Below, one piece after another: positions 40,336-48,353 of a stretch of 64,000 nucleotides of DNA. The stretch covers positions 62,001 to 126,000 of the forward strand of contig NZ_WRPO01000001.1 of the NCBI RefSeq assembly GCF_009746585.1, read 5' to 3'. Made by a program: the position numbers and the translations under genes. How positions within the stretch are numbered: position 1 is the stretch's first letter; every line of letters begins with the position of its first letter. The notes beneath the pieces are model-generated. The model was not told the origin of the DNA. It worked only from the letters and a program-made list of their open reading frames with translations, and searched no databases. The DNA is from Novosphingobium aquimarinum (GTDB lineage Bacteria > Pseudomonadota > Alphaproteobacteria > Sphingomonadales > Sphingomonadaceae).

Positions 40336-40707
40336 CTAGATTTTCAAATCGCGGATCACTTGCGAAGCGAGCTTCGTATGGCGCGACGTGGCAGAAATCA
40401 TCGTGTTAAGCGCACCGAGCGTCTTGTTCATATCAGCCATCGCTTGCGAGGCGAGCGCCGTCTGAGAAAGATTGTTGGCGCCGATGTTGCCAAGCTTGAT
40501 CCACAAATCGTTCTTCTGAGTCTCAAGATTGAACTGCGGGCTGGCTTGTGCCTTTTCAATCGCCTGAGACAGCGCCGCGATATACGCGGCTTTCTGCATA
40601 ACGGGCATGATCGGGCTGAGGGCTGCAACATTCACATTACTGCCGCCGGGCTTGCGCAAACCGCCGATGGCTTCGATCAGTTTGTTAGGATTACCACCGA
40701 TATTCAT
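40336..40707 (-). CDS. Uncharacterised 123-aa protein
   Basis: Start MNIGGNPNKLIE, with AGGGCAGC about 10 nt upstream. I do not recognise the family. It has no cysteine, no signal peptide and no long hydrophobic segment; predicted mostly helical, rich in Ala, Asn, Ser, Met and Gln (for example MPVMQKAAYIAALSQAIEKA and SQTALASQAMADMNK). Codon usage is noticeably less GC3-biased than rnr or pdhC. It is 69 bp downstream of the UspA gene on the same strand and tail-to-tail with rnr. The frame has no competing ORF of better quality. Confidence 0.6.
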   Translation of the reverse strand: MNIGGNPNKLIEAIGGLRKPGGSNVNVAALSPIMPVMQKAAYIAALSQAIEKAQASPQFNLETQKNDLWIKLGNIGANNLSQTALASQAMADMNKTLGALNTMISATSRHTKLASQVIRDLKI

Positions 40708-40776
40708 GCTGCTGCCCTCCGTATGACTGCCAGTGCGCGGAGGATATTCTTCGATACGAAAACAGCAAGAATGAAG

Positions 40777-41232
40777 TCAGGTCAGCTTTTCGATTTCGTC
40801 CGCGCTCAGATGGCCCGGAATCACGAAGATCGGGCAGGGCATTTTGGATGAAACAGATCCGGTGAAATGCGCCACCAGCGGGCCCGGCCCGCCCTCGGTC
40901 GCCGCTCCAAGCACGAGCGCGGAGACTTCGGGATGCTCGGAAATATATTCGCGCACGATTTTCACGTCTTCGCCCATGCGAACCGAGATCAGCGGCATTT
41001 TTCCGCCTTGCGAAAGCAAGTTGCCTGCTGCCGCGGTCGCGAGGGTTTCCGCGCGCGACCGCGCTTCTTCCTCGATTGTCGCCTGCACGCCGCCGAACGC
41101 GTTGAAGGGCTGCGGCGGTACCAGCGCCAGCAAGTGGACGGTGCCGCCGGTCTTGGCGGCACGCCGGGCCGCGAAGCGCATGGCCACCAGCGCTTCTTCG
41201 GTCTCGTCGACGATTACCAGATAGACGCGCAT
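40777..41232 (-). CDS. Universal stress protein family (UspA)
   Basis: 151 aa, start MRVYLVIVDETEEA with AGGA 8-9 nt upstream. LVIVDETEEALVAMRFAAR is the UspA opening. The C-terminal nucleotide-binding motif G-x2-G-x9-G-S/T is recognisable as LGAATEGGPGPLVAHFTGSVS, so ATP binding is possible. Role in stress survival is by family only. Divergent from the pdhC gene. Confidence 0.85.
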   Translation of the reverse strand: MRVYLVIVDETEEALVAMRFAARRAAKTGGTVHLLALVPPQPFNAFGGVQATIEEEARSRAETLATAAAGNLLSQGGKMPLISVRMGEDVKIVREYISEHPEVSALVLGAATEGGPGPLVAHFTGSVSSKMPCPIFVIPGHLSADEIEKLT

Positions 41233-41400
41233 CGCTGCAATCCTCCCCCAGGGGGAACCATATCGGCCTGATCGAACCGATGCGCAACCTATCGCAGCGT
41301 TCGAGCGCTGGGTGCTTGCCCCGTGCGGATGAATTGTCCACATGGGGCGCGTGAACGCGACGCAGGTCGCCCTTTGGTCAGTCAGGGATCCCGAACGTCC

Positions 41401-42744
41401 ATGCCGATTGAAATCAAGATGCCCGCACTTTCTCCGACCATGGAAGAAGGAAAACTGGCCAAGTGGCTGGTCAAGGAAGGTGACGAGGTCGCCTCGGGCG
41501 ACATCATGGCCGAGATCGAGACCGACAAGGCGACGATGGAGTTCGAAGCGGTCGACGAAGGCACGATCGGCAAGATCACCGTCCCCGAAGGGACCGAGGG
41601 CGTGAAAGTCGGAACCGTGATCGCCGTGCTGGCGGGCGAAGGCGAGGATCCGTCGGATATCGAAGCGCCCGATCCCGGCAAAGCCAAAGCTGCCGAGCCG
41701 AAGAAGGCGGAATCTGCGCCTGAGCAGTCGGTGTCGAAATCAGCCGAAAAGCCCGCGCCTGCACCAACACCAACGCCTGCCCCTGCGAAATCCGGGGGGG
41801 CGAAAGAGGGACGTACCTTCGCATCACCGCTGGCCCGACGACTGGCCGCAGAGAAGGGCATCGATCTCGACAGTCTCCCCGGTTCGGGACCGCACGGGCG
41901 CATCGTGAAGGCCGATGTCGAAAGCGCCAAGGCCGGTGCGGCAGCACCCAGGACGGCTCCCGCATCATCGCAGCAGTCCGCGAGCGAGACCGCCGACAAA
42001 CCCGCGACGGTCGAAATGGTCGCGGATACCCGCGCGCTGCTCGACGACAGGATCCCGCACGAAGTCGTCGCGCTTTCGGGGATGCGCAAGACCATCGCCA
42101 AGCGGCTCGCACAGTCGATGCAGCAGGCGCCGCACATCTACCTGACGCTCGATGTGCAGCTCGACAAGCTGATGGCGATGCGCGCCGAGATCAATGCCGC
42201 GCTCGAGAAGCAGGGCGTGAAGGTCTCTGTCAACGACATGCTGATCAAGGCGCTGGGCAAGGCGCTGATCGACGTTCCCGAATGCAACGTGACCTTCGCC
42301 GGCAACGAGATGATCAAGTACGCGCGGGCCGACATATCGGTGGCGGTCTCGATCCCCGGCGGGCTCATCACGCCCATCGTCCAGAACGCCAACGCCAAGT
42401 CGGTCTCCGAGATCGCCAGGGCGACCAAGGACCTCGGCGCGCGCGCCAAGGAAGGCAAGCTCAAGCCCGAGGAATATCAGGGCGGCACTGCCTCGATCTC
42501 GAACATGGGCATGATGGGGATCAAGCAGTTCACCGCCGTGATCAATCCGCCGCAATCGACGATCCTGGCGGTCGGGGCGGGGGAGAAGCGCCCCTGGGTC
42601 ATGCCAGACGGCAGCCTTGGCGTTGCCACGGTGATGAGCGCCACCGGCAGCTTCGATCACCGTGCGATCGATGGCGCCGACGGCGCCCGGCTCATGGCCG
42701 CGTTCAAGGAATACGTGGAGAATCCGCTGGGGATGGTTGCCTGA
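41401..42744 (+). CDS. pdhC: Pyruvate dehydrogenase E2, dihydrolipoamide acetyltransferase
   Basis: 447 aa, start [17 protein letters not shown]. One lipoyl domain (residues 1-77) carries Lys43 in [10 protein letters not shown] for lipoylation. A Pro/Ala-rich linker leads to the E1/E3-binding domain ([15 protein letters not shown], about 140-175) and the catalytic domain ending [14 protein letters not shown] (HxxxDG). This is E2 of PDH rather than SucB, because [16 protein letters not shown] matches PDH E2. The E1 subunits are not in the window. The thioesterase gene starts 2 bp after the stop. Confidence 0.94.
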   Translation: MPIEIKMPALSPTMEEGKLAKWLVKEGDEVASGDIMAEIETDKATMEFEAVDEGTIGKITVPEGTEGVKVGTVIAVLAGEGEDPSDIEAPDPGKAKAAEPKKAESAPEQSVSKSAEKPAPAPTPTPAPAKSGGAKEGRTFASPLARRLAAEKGIDLDSLPGSGPHGRIVKADVESAKAGAAAPRTAPASSQQSASETADKPATVEMVADTRALLDDRIPHEVVALSGMRKTIAKRLAQSMQQAPHIYLTLDVQLDKLMAMRAEINAALEKQGVKVSVNDMLIKALGKALIDVPECNVTFAGNEMIKYARADISVAVSIPGGLITPIVQNANAKSVSEIARATKDLGARAKEGKLKPEEYQGGTASISNMGMMGIKQFTAVINPPQSTILAVGAGEKRPWVMPDGSLGVATVMSATGSFDHRAIDGADGARLMAAFKEYVENPLGMVA

Positions 42745-42746
42745 CC

Positions 42747-43136
42747 ATGTCCGAACCCGAGGGCGAACTCGTCATCCGCGTGACCGCGATGCCGACCGAC
42801 CTCAATCCGTATGGCGGTGTGTTCGGTGGCTGGCTGATGTGCCAGCTGGCGCTGGGCGCGAGTTCGCTGGTAACGCGACTGACCGGACTGAAGGCGGTCG
42901 TCGTCGGCGCGACCGACTTCGCCTTTCCGGGCGTCATGCAGGTAGGCGACGAATTGAACGTGTTTGCTCAAGTCATCCGCACCGGACGCACATCGGTCAC
43001 GGTGCGCACGCAAGGGCTCGGTCGCAGCCGAGCGGGTCACGATCAGATCGAAGTGGCGAACGGAAGCTTCACGTTCGTGGTGCTCGACACCGATGACAAG
43101 CCGTGCCCGGTCGCAACCGAACTTCGGGTGGCGTGA
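42747..43136 (+). CDS. Hotdog-fold acyl-CoA thioesterase-like protein, catalytic Asp missing
   Basis: 129 aa, start MSEPEGELVIRVT. It follows the YciA-type pattern MPTDLNPYGGVFGGWLM, DELNVFAQVIRTGRTSVTV, but the residue aligned with the catalytic Asp of YciA (GGWL-x3-MD) is Ala here (GGWLMCQLALG). The next gene keeps the Asp. It may act as a non-catalytic partner or bind acyl-CoA without hydrolysis. It sits between pdhC and lpd, spaced 2 bp on one side and 1 bp on the other, so it is certainly in the operon. Confidence 0.8.
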   Translation: MSEPEGELVIRVTAMPTDLNPYGGVFGGWLMCQLALGASSLVTRLTGLKAVVVGATDFAFPGVMQVGDELNVFAQVIRTGRTSVTVRTQGLGRSRAGHDQIEVANGSFTFVVLDTDDKPCPVATELRVA

Positions 43137-43137
43137 C

Positions 43138-43518
43138 GTGACCGAGCCGGTTCGCGACCCTGTCATCCGTGTCACAGCCATGCCGGCCGACGCCAACGCC
43201 TATGGCGACATCTTCGGGGGCTGGCTGCTCAGCCTGATGGATTCGGGCGCGGGCTTGCTCGCCGCGCGCCATTCGCGCGGTCGCGCGGTCACCATCGCGC
43301 TCGACGGGATGACGTTCCATCTTCCGGTGGGCGTTGGGGACGAAGTCTCGGTCTATGCCGATCTGGCAAAGACCGGCCGCACTTCGATGACCATCGCCGT
43401 GGAGGCCTGGCGCCGGCATCGCACCGAGGACGAAGCCGTTAAAGTTACCGAAGCGACCTTTACGTTTGTCGCTATCGACGATGCGGGCAAGCCCCGCCAG
43501 TTACCTGAGGGGAGTTAA
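43138..43518 (+). CDS. Acyl-CoA thioesterase, YciA/BFIT-like hotdog protein
   Basis: 126 aa from a GTG at 43138. MPADANAYGDIFGGWLLSLMDSGAG contains, in pieces, FGGWLLSLMD with the catalytic Asp, then VTIALDGMTFHLPVGVGDEV and LAKTGRTSMTI. Hotdog thioesterases of this type hydrolyse short and medium acyl-CoAs. It resembles the previous gene closely enough to indicate tandem duplication, starts 1 bp after it and ends 5 bp before lpd. Confidence 0.85.
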   Translation: MTEPVRDPVIRVTAMPADANAYGDIFGGWLLSLMDSGAGLLAARHSRGRAVTIALDGMTFHLPVGVGDEVSVYADLAKTGRTSMTIAVEAWRRHRTEDEAVKVTEATFTFVAIDDAGKPRQLPEGS

Positions 43519-43523
43519 GACAA

Positions 43524-44942
43524 GTGGCAGATTCCTACGACGTCATCGTTCTTGGTTCGGGGCCCGGTGGCTATGTGTCGGCGATCCGCTGCGCGCAGCT
43601 TGGCCTGAAGACCGCGATCGTCGAGCGCGAGCGGCTGGGCGGCATTTGTCTCAACTGGGGCTGCATCCCGACCAAGGCGCTGCTGCGCTCGGCCGAGATC
43701 ATGCACTACATGCAGCATGCCAAGGACTTCGGTCTCAAGGCGAAGGAAATCGAGGCCGATCTCGAAGCGGTGGTGAAGCGCTCGCGGGGTGTCGCGGACC
43801 AGCTCAATCGCGGCGTCACCGGCCTGATGAAGAAGAACAAGATCGCGGTGCACATGGGCACGGGCAAGTTGACCGCGCCCGGCAAAATGACCGTGACCGA
43901 CGCCGACGGCAAGACGAGCGAGCTTCAAGCCAAGCACATCATCATCGCAGTAGGCGCCCGCGCGCGCGAGTTCCCCAGCGCCAAGGCCGATGGCGAGCGC
44001 ATCTGGACCTATCGCCATGCGATGACTCCCAAGGAAATGCCGTCCAAGCTGCTGGTCATCGGATCGGGCGCGATCGGGATCGAGTTCGCCAGCTTCTACA
44101 ACGACATGGGCGCGGACGTGACCGTGGTCGAGATGATGGACCGGATCGTGCCGGTGGAAGACGCGGACGTTTCGACCTTCCTCCAGAAGGCACTGACCAA
44201 GCAGGGCATCACGATCAAGACCAAGGCCAGCGTCGGCGCGATCGAGAAGAGCGGCAAGGGCGTGAAGGTCGCGATCAAGGACAAGGACGGCAAGGAAGAG
44301 ACCACCGAGTTCAGCCATGTGATCGTGGCCATCGGCATCGTTCCCAATGTCGAGAACATCGGTCTCGAAGAACTCAAGATCGAACCCGACCAGCGCAATT
44401 TCATCAAGATCGACGAGCTCGGCCGCACGAACGTCAAGGGAATGTGGGCGATCGGCGATTGTGTCGAAGGCCCCTGGCTGGCGCACAAGGCGAGCCATGA
44501 GGGTGTGACCGCGGCCGAGGCGATTGCGAAAGAGCTGGGCAACAAGGATGTCCACCCGCACCCGCTCGACCGGAACAACATTCCGGGCTGCACTTACTGC
44601 CACCCGCAGATCGCCAGTGTCGGCATGACCGAAGCGAAGGCGAAGGAAGCGGGCTACGAGCTGAAGGTCGGCAACTTCCCCTTCATCGGCAACGGAAAGG
44701 CGATCGCGCTGGGCGAGCCCGAAGGCTTCATCAAGACGGTGTTCGATGCCAAGACCGGCGAGCTGCTCGGCGCGCACATGATCGGCGCCGAAGTGACCGA
44801 GCTGATCCAGGGCTACGTGGTCGGCAAGACGCTAGAGACTACGGAAGCGGAGCTGATGAACACCATCTTCCCGCACCCGACGCTGTCGGAGATGATGCAC
44901 GAATCCGTGCTCGCCGCTTACGGGCGCGTCGTTCACATGTAA
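43524..44942 (+). CDS. lpd: Dihydrolipoamide dehydrogenase (E3)
   Basis: 472 aa from a GTG at 43524 with GAGGGGAG upstream. FAD-binding VLGSGPGGYVSAIR; redox-active pair Cys42/Cys47 in GGICLNWGCIPTK; NAD-binding VIGSGAIGIEFASF; C-terminal catalytic His in FPHPTLSEMMHE. It reoxidises lipoyl-E2 of PDH. The pdhC-thioesterase-thioesterase-lpd order puts it in one transcript. Confidence 0.95.
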   Translation: MADSYDVIVLGSGPGGYVSAIRCAQLGLKTAIVERERLGGICLNWGCIPTKALLRSAEIMHYMQHAKDFGLKAKEIEADLEAVVKRSRGVADQLNRGVTGLMKKNKIAVHMGTGKLTAPGKMTVTDADGKTSELQAKHIIIAVGARAREFPSAKADGERIWTYRHAMTPKEMPSKLLVIGSGAIGIEFASFYNDMGADVTVVEMMDRIVPVEDADVSTFLQKALTKQGITIKTKASVGAIEKSGKGVKVAIKDKDGKEETTEFSHVIVAIGIVPNVENIGLEELKIEPDQRNFIKIDELGRTNVKGMWAIGDCVEGPWLAHKASHEGVTAAEAIAKELGNKDVHPHPLDRNNIPGCTYCHPQIASVGMTEAKAKEAGYELKVGNFPFIGNGKAIALGEPEGFIKTVFDAKTGELLGAHMIGAEVTELIQGYVVGKTLETTEAELMNTIFPHPTLSEMMHESVLAAYGRVVHM

Positions 44943-44949
44943 GTGAGGG

Positions 44950-44974
44950 GCAGGGGGGCATGACGCTCCCCTGC
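44950..44974. terminator. Weak terminator hairpin between convergent genes
   Basis: GCAGGGG (44950-44956) pairs with CCCCTGC (44968-44974) around an 11-nt loop. There is no strong T-run, only TTAT after it. It lies between the convergent lpd and PilZ genes and may work in both directions. Confidence 0.35.
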
Positions 44975-44991
44975 TTATGCCGTGGCCGCGC

Positions 44992-45390
44992 TCAGACTTC
45001 CTGTGCGGCGCGGGCGATGTGTTCGAAAACGGCGACGTGGAGCGGTTCGCTGAATTCGCAGCCGACCGCACCGCCGCGCTGCCAACAGATCCGCGCGCTC
45101 AGCATGTGCAGACCGGGGATGCGCACGCGCAGCGGAAGCTCCCCGCGTACCTCGGGCAGATGGGCGATGCGAAACCCTTCGCGCGAAAGATCGTCGAGCC
45201 GCGCCTTCTTCCAAGGCCGCGTGCCCTGGCGCACGTCGCAGATCAGGGCGACGCCGACGCGCTTCGAGCGCGCGGTGGCCTTGGTCTGGCGTAAGTTGAA
45301 TGGCTCGTGCTTCAAAAGCTGCTCCCTGACTAAAGTCCACTTTTGAACGCGAACGATTACGATGGGGTTAGCGACGCTCTCTACATTCAT
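44992..45390 (-). CDS. PilZ domain protein
   Basis: 132 aa, start MNVESVANPIVI, overlapping the CAP-RTX stop as ATGA. The c-di-GMP-binding element DLSREGFRI matches the [D/N]xSxxG motif; ARSKRV supplies the Arg cluster, though the canonical RxxxR spacing is not exact. WQRGGAVGCEFSEPL is a typical PilZ C-terminus. PilZ proteins transmit c-di-GMP signals. Its tight coupling to a secreted adhesin-like protein suggests surface-associated growth. Confidence 0.75.
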   Translation of the reverse strand: MNVESVANPIVIVRVQKWTLVREQLLKHEPFNLRQTKATARSKRVGVALICDVRQGTRPWKKARLDDLSREGFRIAHLPEVRGELPLRVRIPGLHMLSARICWQRGGAVGCEFSEPLHVAVFEHIARAAQEV

Positions 45391-47876
45391 CCAAACGTGA
45401 TGAAATTCCAGCCCGCCGCCGCTTCCGCTGTCTGCTCGTTCAAGATCAACGTATCATTGTCGAAGACATCGAGCAGCAGGATCTCGCTGTTCTGGCCGTT
45501 GACGTTATACGTGATGTAGATGTCGTTATACACGTTGTCGGCGTCATGGCCGACCGCGCCATAAGAGAACTCTCCCGGTGTGGCGTTGGTCACGTGGATG
45601 CGATCGTCGGCATTCATGTTCGCGATCGTAACGTGCGTTTCTCCGGCCTTCGCGTTCAGCGTCAGGTCGACCGAATCCTGCGGATCGAGCTCGATCGCGG
45701 CCAGACGATTGTCGCTGCCCATGCCTTCGAGCACGATGTCCCCCGAGATCGCATCGCCGATTCCGGCAAGGGACGTGGCAGTCGCCTCGCTGCTGCCGGT
45801 GATCGCGCGATCGCCGAGATAGACGCCGCCGTTCTCGATCCGCAGCGAGAGGTTCGTTCCGCCGAAATCGATGTCCATGCCGACGGGCCCGACCGGGATG
45901 CGGATCTCGACCTCGTCGGAAACCAGCACGAACGACGATCCGTCGAGATAGCCGACATAGTCCGCCGTATCGCCGAGGACGTGAAGCGTATCTCCCCCCT
46001 TGTTGAAGGAAGGATCGAAGACGATCTCGCCGCTGGAATGGAAGATTTCCTCGCTGCCCGCGCTGGTTCCAAAGACGGAGAAGTCCCCGCTGGTGTGAAC
46101 TGCAGCGCCGCCTTGGAGAGTGATCGTTCCATTCGCGGAACCATCGACCGGATCGCCCAAATCGGGATTGGCGACCGGAACGCTGATGATCTGCAACGCA
46201 TCAGAGGTAACCGTTTGCGAACCGATCTTCACCTTGCTGGCGGCGGTATCGATTTTCAGTTCGAGGTAGCCATCGGAAAAGCCGAGCAGGTTGCTGGTCG
46301 GACCGACGGGTATCGTGATTTCGGCATTGGCGTCGGTGAGAATGGCCGATGTTCCCTCGAGCCGGATGGCATAGCTGGAGGAATCGCCGGGAAGGCGGAT
46401 CACGTCGCCGCCCTTGTTGAACGACGGATCGAACGCGTAGGCGCCGGTGACGTCGAACAGGCTGACATCCTGCTTTCCGTTCGTGCCGAACACCTTGCCC
46501 GAACCGCCGACGCTGCCGGAGAAACCATCGCTCATCCGCAAAGTGAAGCCCGGCAGATCGGGAATGATCGGGATCGGTTCGGGCGTTTGGCCGCCTGATC
46601 CGGTTCCCGGATCCGTGAGCGCGCCCGCCACGAGCGCGGCGGACGCCGCATCCCAGTGGTAGATCCCATCGGAGAACATCAGCGTTTCGACGCCCGTCAG
46701 AGTATCGCTGCCTTCGCCGTTGCCTGACACGCTCAGCGCCGTTCCGCTCATCGACACCGAATAGGCGGAATGCTTGCCCGAATAGACCGCGACATCGTTG
46801 CCCGCGCCGCCATCGAGGCTATCGTTGCCGAGGCCGCCTTCGAGCGTGTCATCTCCGCCGTTGCCGGAGAGAGTATCGTTGCCCTTGGTGCCGACGATCG
46901 TCTGGTCGCCGCCATCGCCCGAGATCGAGAGTCCGACAGTGCCGAGGCCGCGGATCGTGTCGACCGGACCGCTGACGGCCACCGAGCCCGACGTGAGCAA
47001 CGTGTCGCCATCGACGACGTCGAGCTTGAGATTGCCGCTCAGCGTCGCGTCGACGGTTACCGCCGAGGAAAGGCCTGCACCGGTTAGCGTGATCGTCTTG
47101 GCGCCGGTCCCGGTCTGCAGCGAATAGCCGCCCGTCTCGTAGCTGGTGATGGAATCGTTCCCGACCGCGACCTTCAGCGTGCCGAGGCCCTCGCCGACCG
47201 AATAGAACGCATCGTCGTTGGCATCGTCATAGGCGACGCCGGTCACGAAGGTCAGGCTGCGCGTGCCGAAATCCTGGGTGATGACGTATTCGCCGACCGA
47301 GGTCCGGCCATCGGTTTCGCGGTCGATCGCGATGCCGACTTCGGTGTAGCCGCCCGACATGATGCTGCGGCGGTGACCCGCCGGATCCTGAATGCCGTCG
47401 CCGGTTTCCCGGTAATCGGGATTGACGGTCCCGTCTGTCAGGTCCTCGTCATCATAGCCCCAGTCGATCATGAAGCCCGCGTGGCCGTAGAGCGGTGACT
47501 GCGCGAAGGCGAAGACGTTTTCGCCCGCGGCCTGATATTGGTAGCCCGCGTCTCTCAGGCGGTCTCCGAGGCTGGCTTCGCCCTGGGCCTGGTGCGTCTG
47601 GATATCCTGCGCAATCATGACCGCGTTGTGGTCTTCGGCGGCATCGGCGAGCTGCGCGCTCCAGGCCAGCGGAGCGGTGGGCGTCAGCGCCTGATATTGC
47701 GTGAACAACGCCGACATATCGACGCCGAACGACCGCAGAGCGCTGGCGATCGCGGGGTCCGGAGACGATATCGACGAATAGGACGTGATGTAGCGCTCGG
47801 CATTGGCCAACGGATCGAGCCGCGTCTCGTTGAGCAGTTCAAGCATGTACTGTTCTTGTGCGCTCGGGGCTGCCAT
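45387..47876 (-). CDS. CAP-domain RTX protein, likely secreted by a type I system
   Basis: 829 aa, start MAAPSAQEQYML with TTAGGAAC upstream. Residues about 5-205 form a CAP/SCP domain (LLNETR, AENV-like AAGENVFAF, GHRRSIM). A Ca2+-binding RTX block GNDTLSGNGGDDTLEGG and GNDSLDGGAGND spans about 331-361, with no N-terminal signal, as for type I secretion substrates. Two copies of a 45-residue module (482-526 and 620-664, each opening FDPSFNKGGD and ending IPVGP) follow. No type I transporter genes are in the window. The adhesive or hydrolytic role is not known. Confidence 0.8.
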   Translation of the reverse strand: MAAPSAQEQYMLELLNETRLDPLANAERYITSYSSISSPDPAIASALRSFGVDMSALFTQYQALTPTAPLAWSAQLADAAEDHNAVMIAQDIQTHQAQGEASLGDRLRDAGYQYQAAGENVFAFAQSPLYGHAGFMIDWGYDDEDLTDGTVNPDYRETGDGIQDPAGHRRSIMSGGYTEVGIAIDRETDGRTSVGEYVITQDFGTRSLTFVTGVAYDDANDDAFYSVGEGLGTLKVAVGNDSITSYETGGYSLQTGTGAKTITLTGAGLSSAVTVDATLSGNLKLDVVDGDTLLTSGSVAVSGPVDTIRGLGTVGLSISGDGGDQTIVGTKGNDTLSGNGGDDTLEGGLGNDSLDGGAGNDVAVYSGKHSAYSVSMSGTALSVSGNGEGSDTLTGVETLMFSDGIYHWDAASAALVAGALTDPGTGSGGQTPEPIPIIPDLPGFTLRMSDGFSGSVGGSGKVFGTNGKQDVSLFDVTGAYAFDPSFNKGGDVIRLPGDSSSYAIRLEGTSAILTDANAEITIPVGPTSNLLGFSDGYLELKIDTAASKVKIGSQTVTSDALQIISVPVANPDLGDPVDGSANGTITLQGGAAVHTSGDFSVFGTSAGSEEIFHSSGEIVFDPSFNKGGDTLHVLGDTADYVGYLDGSSFVLVSDEVEIRIPVGPVGMDIDFGGTNLSLRIENGGVYLGDRAITGSSEATATSLAGIGDAISGDIVLEGMGSDNRLAAIELDPQDSVDLTLNAKAGETHVTIANMNADDRIHVTNATPGEFSYGAVGHDADNVYNDIYITYNVNGQNSEILLLDVFDNDTLILNEQTAEAAAGWNFITFG
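45885..46019 (-). repeat. Internal module copy 2 (residues 620-664)
   Basis: Begins FDPSFNKGGDTLHVLGD and ends EIRIPVGP. Conserved positions include FDPSFNKGGD, the L-x-GD turn and the IPVGP end; the middle is divergent. Confidence 0.75.
46299..46433 (-). repeat. Internal module copy 1 (residues 482-526)
   Basis: 45-residue unit that begins FDPSFNKGGDVIRLPGD and ends EITIPVGP. The second copy lies exactly 138 residues later with no length change. Confidence 0.75.
46794..46889 (-). repeat. RTX nonapeptide repeats coding block
   Basis: Codes for residues 330-361 of the CAP-RTX protein: three consecutive GNDxLxGGxG-type Ca2+-binding nonapeptides. Three repeats are few for an RTX protein. Confidence 0.75.
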
Positions 47877-48131
47877 GTTCCTAAGGTCCTCGAATATCTA
47901 CTTAAAGTCACACGTTCGCGAAGCTTCGACCATCTAGGCCGACGGGATGAACGTTCTCTTACTCGCCGCCCCGGACTATGCCGGGGTCGCGGGGGCGCCC
48001 CTTAGGTGGGTCACACGAGAAGGGGCAAGGCCCCGGTGCGTCGCTTGCGGGACGAACGGTGGGAGATGCAGGGCAAAGCGTCGCAAAAGGGTCGCACGGG
48101 TACGGCGCGGAGACGTCACGCAGACCGAAAG
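47877..48131. other. Intergenic region upstream of the CAP-RTX gene
   Basis: 255 bp separate the CAP-RTX start from the tRNA-Ser 3' end. Apart from the TTAGGAAC ribosome site I see no gene, no tRNA and no clear promoter. Confidence 0.4.
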
Positions 48132-48219
48132 TGGCGGAAGGGGTGGGATTCGAACCCACGGATACTCGCGCATCGCCGGTTTTCAAGACCGGTGCAATCG
48201 ACCACTCTGCCACCCTTCC
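48132..48219 (-). tRNA. tRNA-Ser (anticodon UGA)
   Basis: On the minus strand the 5' acceptor GGAAGGG pairs with CCCTTCC; discriminator G is followed by an encoded CCA (48132-48134). The anticodon stem-loop is CCGGT-CTTGAAA-ACCGG, giving anticodon UGA (plus-strand TCA at 48183-48185). A long variable arm (CGATGCGCGAGTATCG-like) and the T-arm GGGTTCGAATCCC confirm a class II tRNA-Ser. No integrated element is attached to it here. Confidence 0.95.
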
Positions 48220-48353
48220 GAGGCAATTTCCGCCGCATAGTCGAAGTCCGCGCCGAGGCAAAGGGGCAGGTTGTGCGTGCGGTGCGACGAGCGCGCGGGG
48301 GGCCGACCAGCGCCGGGCATTCACATGACGGAGCGGTTGTGCGACATGGGCTG

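Noticed and set aside
48132..48219. tRNA-Ser as an integration site
   Set aside because: No integrase gene or duplicated tRNA 3' end nearby. xerC lies 33 kb away in a housekeeping operon.
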